64,000 bases of DNA. It comes from Atrina japonica. Taxonomy: Eukaryota > Mollusca > Bivalvia > Pterioida > Pinnidae. Positions within the stretch are counted from its first letter, which is position 1, and each line of letters starts with the position of its first letter. The stretch lies in contig BROG01000028.1 of the NCBI GenBank assembly GCA_030159075.1, positions 721,501-785,500 on the forward strand. The letters are read 5' to 3'. Below the pieces are notes generated by a model that saw only the letters and a program-made list of their open reading frames with translations, made no database searches and had not been told where the DNA came from. Positions 58,649 through 64,000 of the stretch are shown here, piece by piece. The position numbers and the translations under genes are program-made.

Positions 58649-58900
58649 AAATATATTTTAGGTGTTTTCTCTGAATACATATTTATTATTATATCTATTT
58701 ATTTATAACGTCATATCAACGCTTAACATTGATTTCTAATCCAAAAATTAAATATCCATTCAATCATATTCATTAATTCTTATAACGTCCGTCACTAGAC
58801 CAACGCGGGTGTTTGGAACAGCTGAAGTGAAGAATGTTTTTTACAACAATAAAACATAAAATAGATAAAAACGATCAATTTTATCTGTAGACAAATGATG
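58310..58900. other. No gene; (GT)n tract
   Basis: (GT)n at 58585-58643. AT-rich flanks. Confidence 0.6.
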
Positions 58901-58917
58901 TGTATCGATTATACATA

Positions 58918-59262
58918 TAATATAAAAGTCTCAGATATATTAATTATAAATCTTCAGGATGTCCAGGATACATACACAAATCTAGTGAATATTGGACAAA
59001 TACAGACCTGGAAAAAAGACGGACCCCTGGAAATCCAGAAGTGGGGTCAGGTCCCATTGAGGAGTAAGCATCCCCTATTGACCAGTCACACACGCCGTCA
59101 GTCAACAGTCAAATTCAAATGAAATAAGTGAGAAACAAATCGTTAAATTTTTACAGACAATTCAACAACCGCTGTCTAACAGGTAACTCAACATTTCATT
59201 TAGTGAAACAGAGTAATCGGAAACAAATCTATATTATACCGACCGTAAAATATAATGGATAT
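58918..59262 (-). mobile_element. Penelope-like 3' region
   Basis: Minus-sense tail, with an extra ~20 bp near the hairpin ('cagacctggaaaaaagacgg'), then 3' UTR to 'acagagtaatcggaaacaaa' and 'taccgaccgtaaaat'. The rest of the RT is missing. A hammerhead repeat of the same sense follows upstream (59300-59720). Confidence 0.65.
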
Positions 59263-59299
59263 GTTTGTATGTTTTCCTACCTGGTGAGGTCTGAAATAC

Positions 59300-59720
59300 C
59301 TTGTATATGTATAAGATATAACCGTAATAGCAAAGTTCTATTTTTGTAGAAAAGGTCAAAACTAATGTCCAAGATGATCGTTTCTCGCAATAAGACTTCA
59401 TTAGTTGAGCTCGGATTTAAAATATATGTAAAGTTCCGAAACAGATCGTGGTATCATACAAGGTCAAACAATAACCCTAATGTATTCCCAAATCCGTCTA
59501 AGAGTGACCACTGTAAAAAGATGACTATCTTAGCTTCTGATGAGTTTTGAATTTCAACGCCGCTATTCATTCGACATGTATTGTTCTAGTATAAAATAAT
59601 ACTTGGTACCGAAATATCAGACACTAAGTTTATGTATACCCTCAGAGACTCAAACGTTCCACCAGCAGTACCAACTACCAAATGGTTGTAAATATCATAA
59701 ACATAATACAAAAGTTACTG
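59300..59720 (-). mobile_element. Nearly full hammerhead-repeat monomer
   Basis: All family blocks are present: 'gatcgtttct', 'acttcattagttgagctcgg', 'ccaaatccgtctaagagtga', 'gactatcttagctt', 'tttatgtataccctcag' and 'tggttgtaaatat', then the start of a second monomer ('cataaacataatac'). The core is mutated (CTAATGA) and stem I is broken. Confidence 0.62.
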
Positions 59721-59867
59721 GTCAGGGACCATTAACCGACTAGGACTAGTAGCCGGCTATGGCATCATTTCGGCTACATAGAACATGATTTTGTGAGATT
59801 TTTTTAAGATCACTCATCAGCTGTTGGACATTTCAATTCAAATGTTTATGACGATTGTTTCTGTCAA

Positions 59868-60490
59868 TGTATATATCCCAAATCACTAGAAATTAAAAAC
59901 ACAGCATGATCAAGCACACACGCTTCTTACATGCTATAGACACAGACATAGAAATTAACAACCAAGCTGTTTTACAATTGCGACGATTTCGGCTCGCCCA
60001 TCCTAAATATTCCACATTTAAGTAGAAATAGCAATTACCTGCATATAATGTCACAAATGATCCGATATGCCAGGTCGTGTTCAACTTACGAACATTTCAT
60101 AAACAGAGGTTACCTATTTATTGTTAAGTTTGATATCAACGGTCCGAGAAATATTACGGTCGGTATAATTGTCTCGTTTGTTATTAATTTGTTCCGATAT
60201 CAACGGTCCGAGAAATATTACGGTCGGTATAATTGTCTCGTTTGTTATTAATTTGTTCGATAGCGGTTGTTGAGTCGTCTGTACCAATTGTGACGAGGAT
60301 TTATTCTTCACCTATTCCATTTGAATTTGACTGAGGACCCGGGTGTAACCGGTCAACAGGGGATGCTTACTCCTCCATGGCACCTGATCCCACCTCTGGA
60401 TTCCAAGACGTCTCTGTTTCAGCAGATTTGTATATTGTATCCTGGACATCCTGAAGATTTATACTTTGGTATCTGTGATCTTTATACCAC
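59868..60490 (+). mobile_element. Penelope-like RT C-terminus and tail
   Basis: Plus-sense decayed RT: 'atatcccaaatcactagaaa' (IPxxLEI block), 'cacacgcttcttac', 'gatccgatatgccagg'. A 66-bp exact tandem duplication (60131-60196 and 60197-60262) lies in the 'ttacggtcggtataattgtc' segment. 3' UTR and tail to 'tttggtatctgtga', followed by a hammerhead-repeat scrap at 60490-60535. Confidence 0.68.
60131..60262 (+). repeat. 66-bp exact tandem duplication
   Basis: Two copies starting 'gatatcaacggtccgag' differ by at most a base at the junction. A recent event inside an old RT relic. Confidence 0.9.
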
Positions 60491-60539
60491 AGGTAGGACT
60501 GCATCAATTGAGCTCGAATTCAAAATAGCTGAAAGTTCC

Positions 60540-61780
60540 CCGATACTGAAAAATCGAAAACCCGGAAATTAAAGTAAAACGTGCTGACGATATTATTTCC
60601 TCTGAGAAGAATTATACCCAGCAAAATTAATAATAATAATCAAAATAAAGAAATTAGATGTTGACAAACACTGACACTCGAGCAATGAATAATGACTTTG
60701 ATATTATCAAAGCAAACACGTAGCCGATTAGTTGTTTACCCGAGAATCTGTAAAATTGTTTATTACACAACTAATTATAAGATTTCGATTTCATCGACCC
60801 CAATTGTTAACCATTCATATGCACCTGGGGATGATTAAATGATAACCTTGGTGACACTAGGTCTTACAAATAGAGATAATAACAATAATGATCATTATTA
60901 TCGCCATTGCTGTCGTCGTCGTCGTCAATTATTTTCATTATTATCTTTATCATTTCTTTTTGTTATTGTGGTTCATATCATGACAACTATAACCGAACTG
61001 TGATGTTTGTACAACGATAATTCGGAAAACGTTTCGTCTATCCTTTACCCCATGCTTTAGAGAACAAACTTGCAAAATTAAACATACAACTTGAACCACG
61101 TAACCGTCATCGATAATTATAACTGAATAAACATAGTGTTTATTGTTATTTTAAGAAGACAATCTATTAAAGAAATCAAACCAAAATAAATAAGACTTTT
61201 TTCTAAAAATAAATAATAAAAACTATTCATATTCTACCATATGTTACGTTATCATGTATCAACCAATAGTATTGCAATAAATAACTATACAATAAAATAC
61301 AATAATAACCAATAATCCTTCTTACACAAGAGAATGGTACACTCAATTTTACGTCAGTAGCACTCCTGATGCGATAAAACACTTTTTTATATTTCAACAA
61401 TTCTACTGGATAGCGAAAAAAAGCAATACTTAATGAATCTGATAATAAGTTTTACTGTTGACATGTGTTTTGTGATAAAGTATTTAGATTTACATTTAGA
61501 TATGTTTTAGAAGTGTGTACATAGAGAGTCAATATTGTTAATCTGGAAATCCATTATTATCTCTCAACAATAGTATTTTCTGTCTAATCTGTCTGATTAA
61601 TCACATTATGTTAGACAGATTTCTTGATTGTTTTTCCAGTTATCCCCTATAAAATCGCACACCGTCAGTTTTTTGATAATGTGATAGGAACTGCGAATCA
61701 CAAATAATGTTTTCTGTTTGGTCTTGTGTTATGTAAGTCGTATCAATGTCACACAGATCGAGGATAGGAGAATTCACATT
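60540..61780. other. No recognisable gene
   Basis: AT-rich. Short trinucleotide tract (GTC)n near 60913-60925. No feature identified. Confidence 0.35.
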
Positions 61781-61789
61781 GTTCTTGGT

Positions 61790-61900
61790 CAATCTGATTT
61801 AACGTTTGTCAAAATTTGTGGCACTTCACCTAAAGCTGGCGACATCTCAATATAAGTGAAAAATTTCTAACGGTATGTAAAACAACAAACAACCAATTTA
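61790..61900 (+). mobile_element. SINE 3' fragment
   Basis: 'gtcaaaatttgtggcacttc', 'catctcaatataagtga' and 'gtaaaacaacaaacaacc' match the 3' half of the SINE at 31436-31765. Confidence 0.6.
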
Positions 61901-61914
61901 ACATTTGTCCGTGG

Positions 61915-62165
61915 GGCTTCCCTGACCAAATGGATAGAGAATCGCGCTTTACAACGATGAAGTATATCACTTCTGGTCAGCGCAGTTCGAGCCCCGCTAG
62001 AACCTAAGCTGATCATGTGAGCATGTTTGCAAGTTTACTCGTTGAAGGCCGGTTTTCCCTCCCACGGTATATTGTACCCAGGCGCTTTCATCCAACAATA
62101 AAAACTGGCCACCATCATATAACTGACAACTTGTTGAGTGTCGTGCGAAACAAGATAAAGTACAA
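61915..62165 (+). mobile_element. Full-length tRNA-derived SINE
   Basis: A-box-like 'tggatagagaatcgcgc' (61931-61947), B-box-like 'agttcgagccccgct' (61984-61998), 'aacctaagctgatcatgtga', 'caacaataaaaactggccac' and 3' end 'ttgttgagtgtcgtgcgaaa'. The most complete member of the family here, inserted directly after another SINE fragment. Confidence 0.72.
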
Positions 62166-62169
62166 CAAA

Positions 62170-62995
62170 ATTGTTTTTATCCGTTTGCAATATTCCGTTA
62201 AAACGTATGATTGCTCTCATCAAAGTTTATGTGAATTTGATTTATAACTTTATATCCATAATATTTAGGATAAATTCGAACAGGGCCAACATTTGGTAAT
62301 ATTTACCAAAGTTATGGGACTTTTCGTTACAACTGCTCATTCCACCATGTTTTTATACACTAAGTGAAACTGCTGACTACGTGTCAATTGTCATCTGATT
62401 GGGGAAAATACAACATACCCACTTCAATTTAATCGGAATCTGCTTAATTTGATATTGAAATTTCGATATCAAAGGAAAAACTCGTCTTTAGTGCATGGCA
62501 ACTTCAGAATTTAGATCCATGGAATGATGGAACATTTAAATAATTGATGTATAAGTTGTGTAATTGCTGTTTGTATTTGTTGTGTATATGCAGGTTTTTC
62601 GTTTATATACGTCTTGTTGTGTATAATGTTTTTCATTTTTCAGGTACATGACGACGATCCATTCTAGAGACGGAAGCAGAAAGTATCGTACCGATGCTAT
62701 ACCGCGAATAAACTGACATGCATGTCCACGACGATTAAATTTACTTTATGTCGAAACAAAATCAGACTCATCGGGCAATGAAGTTCAGTGAGATTTTTAG
62801 TTGGTTGGATTGCATCCCATTGGAATAAGAATATTTTGTTACGACCATGTTTATATATACATACATATTTATCTTACCGATTGTAATCCAATGCAGTAAC
62901 ATGTTTACAGGAAACAGTAAACTTTCCGCGTTAGATGAAATACACAGGAGGCCTACATGCTTGTTTGATAAAGGCGGGATTGGTCGTGTTTCATA
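62170..62995. other. No recognisable gene
   Basis: AT-rich. Small frames only. Confidence 0.35.
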
Positions 62996-62999
62996 TAAC

Positions 63000-63760
63000 T
63001 GTGAAAATCATAGATACCAAAGTATTTATCGTTAGGAGGAAGAAACAATACTGATATTTGGTAAACATTAAGCAACACGCACCTCCACAAAATCTGGAGA
63101 TGTCATGCATGAGTAAGTACCCCGTGTTGAATAGTCACACCAACAGGGGAGATAACTCCTAGTCACAAGCGGTAAAGACGACCCAATAACAGGGGAGATA
63201 ACTCCTAGTCATTATCGGTAAAGACGATCCGACAACAGGGGAGATAACTCCTATTCACTATCGGTATAGACGATCCAACAACAGGGGAGATAACTCCTAG
63301 TCATTATCGGTAAAGACGATCCGACAACAGGGGAGATAACTCCTAGTCACTATCGGCATAGACGATCCAACAACAGGGGAGATAACTCCTAGTCACTATC
63401 GATAAAGGCGACCCAACAACAGAGGAGATAACTCCCAGTCACTATTGGTAAAGACGATCCAACAACAGGGGAGATAACTCCTAGTCATTATCGATAAAGA
63501 CGACTAGACAACAGGGGAGATAACTCCTAGTCACTATCGGCATAGACGATCCAACAACAGGGGAGATAACTCCTTGTCAATATCTGTAAAGACGATCCAA
63601 TAACAGGGGAGATAACTCCTAGTCACAATCGCTAAAGACGATCCAACAACAGGGGAGATAACTCCTAGTCACAATCGGTAAAGGCGATCAAACAACAATA
63701 ATGTAATAGGTGATTCAACATTTCAGTCAGTGAATTTTGACATGCAACATTCTATAGACG
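63000..63760 (-). mobile_element. Diverged Penelope-like 3' region with expanded UTR
   Basis: Minus-sense tail (63000-63140: 'tagataccaaagtattta', 'gagtaagtaccccgtgttga', 'tagtcacacc') and the RT-proximal 'gattcaacatttcagtcagt' (63702 on) bracket a 46-bp tandem array. Confidence 0.62.
63142..63693 (+). repeat. 46-bp minisatellite, 12 units
   Basis: Units start every 46 bp from 63142 ('aacaggggagataactcc', then 'tagtcac', 'atcggtaaagacgatcc'). Variant bases alternate in part of the array, suggesting some 92-bp duplication steps. Each unit contains the small palindrome ggag-ataa-ctcc. About 35 bp of each unit aligns with the Penelope 3' UTR segment 'cctcgtcacaattggtacag' and 'acgtctcaacaac'. 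Confidence 0.93.
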
Positions 63761-63911
63761 ATACTTTTTATTACAAATCCGACATTTCACTGTTATATCC
63801 TAAATGGCAAAATATTTCTAATTGTAGAACCTACTTATGTATTTGAAATAAATCACGTGGATTGCTTTATGAAAAGAATGTTCCATTTGAATTCTCTGTA
63901 GTAATATAATT

Positions 63912-64000
63912 GAATATAAAAAATTTCAGATACCAAAGAATAAATCAATAGAATGTCCAGGACATAGATACAAATCCGGTAAAAATGGACAAACACGGAC
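63912..64000 (-). mobile_element. Penelope-like 3' tail, cut by the window end
   Basis: Near-consensus tail from 'atttcagataccaaag' to 'aaatggacaaacacggac' at the last base. It continues beyond the window. Confidence 0.75.

Noticed and set aside
63142..63693. Regular 46-bp repeats resembling a CRISPR array
   Set aside because: The whole 46-bp unit repeats, with no unique spacers. The host is clearly a eukaryote, and the unit derives from a retroelement UTR.

Overview
The window looks like non-coding-dominated nuclear DNA from a lophotrochozoan animal, most probably a bivalve mollusc. It is AT-rich and full of microsatellites. It carries tRNA-derived SINEs with the 3' tails typical of molluscs, Penelope-like retroelement debris, hammerhead-bearing repeats and many foldback or MITE-type elements. 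The one gene I can support, a two-exon class A GPCR, has correct splice sites and a long repeat-filled intron, so this is a eukaryote. I see no bacterial operon, CRISPR array, or canonical tRNA or rRNA gene.

Gene content. The GPCR is on the minus strand: exon 1 at 43265-43685, exon 2 at 36892-37631, and a 5.6 kb phase-1 intron. It predicts a complete 386-residue seven-helix receptor with NRY in place of DRY, Asn instead of the aminergic Asp at position 3.32, CWLP in TM6 and NPIVY in TM7. The last ~345 bp of the gene is tandemly duplicated just downstream (36455-36780), and that copy has lost the NPxxY-coding bases. Other protein traces are dead mobile-element fragments: a LINE C-terminus (17322-17750), a Tc1-like transposase C-terminus (30112-30252) and about eighteen pieces of one Penelope-like reverse transcriptase family.

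Layout. 1-9.4 kb: Penelope-like tails and RT scraps, hammerhead-type repeats (including a head-to-tail dimer at 8712-9391 inside a SINE), SINEs and a pogo-like MITE. 9.9-11.0 kb: a 31-bp minisatellite. 13-22 kb: microsatellites, the LINE relic and MITEs. 22.5-24.6 kb: two divergently oriented Penelope fragments and a 960-bp foldback element. 26.0-27.3 kb: a ~50-bp minisatellite. 28.8-29.3 kb: a 247-bp tandem duplication. 32.5-34.1 kb: a 1.65-kb element with ~430-bp inverted arms. 36.4-43.7 kb: the GPCR. 40.5-40.8 kb: a near-perfect palindrome. 47-52 kb: SINEs and Penelope fragments. 53.0-55.5 kb: a ~350-bp repeat array that turns around near 55.0 kb, so its two ends are inverted copies. 56-60.5 kb: the most complete RT copy plus linked hammerhead repeats. 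63.1-63.7 kb: a 46-bp x 12 minisatellite apparently born inside a Penelope 3' UTR.

How parts relate. The Penelope-like RT family, the hammerhead repeats and the short 3'-tail copies look like one interacting retroelement community. The short copies share a fixed 3' end, their 5' truncations cluster at a hairpin, and the hammerhead repeat ends in a similar ACTTTGGTA...TTTATA motif. All family calls come from reading the sequence without database searches.
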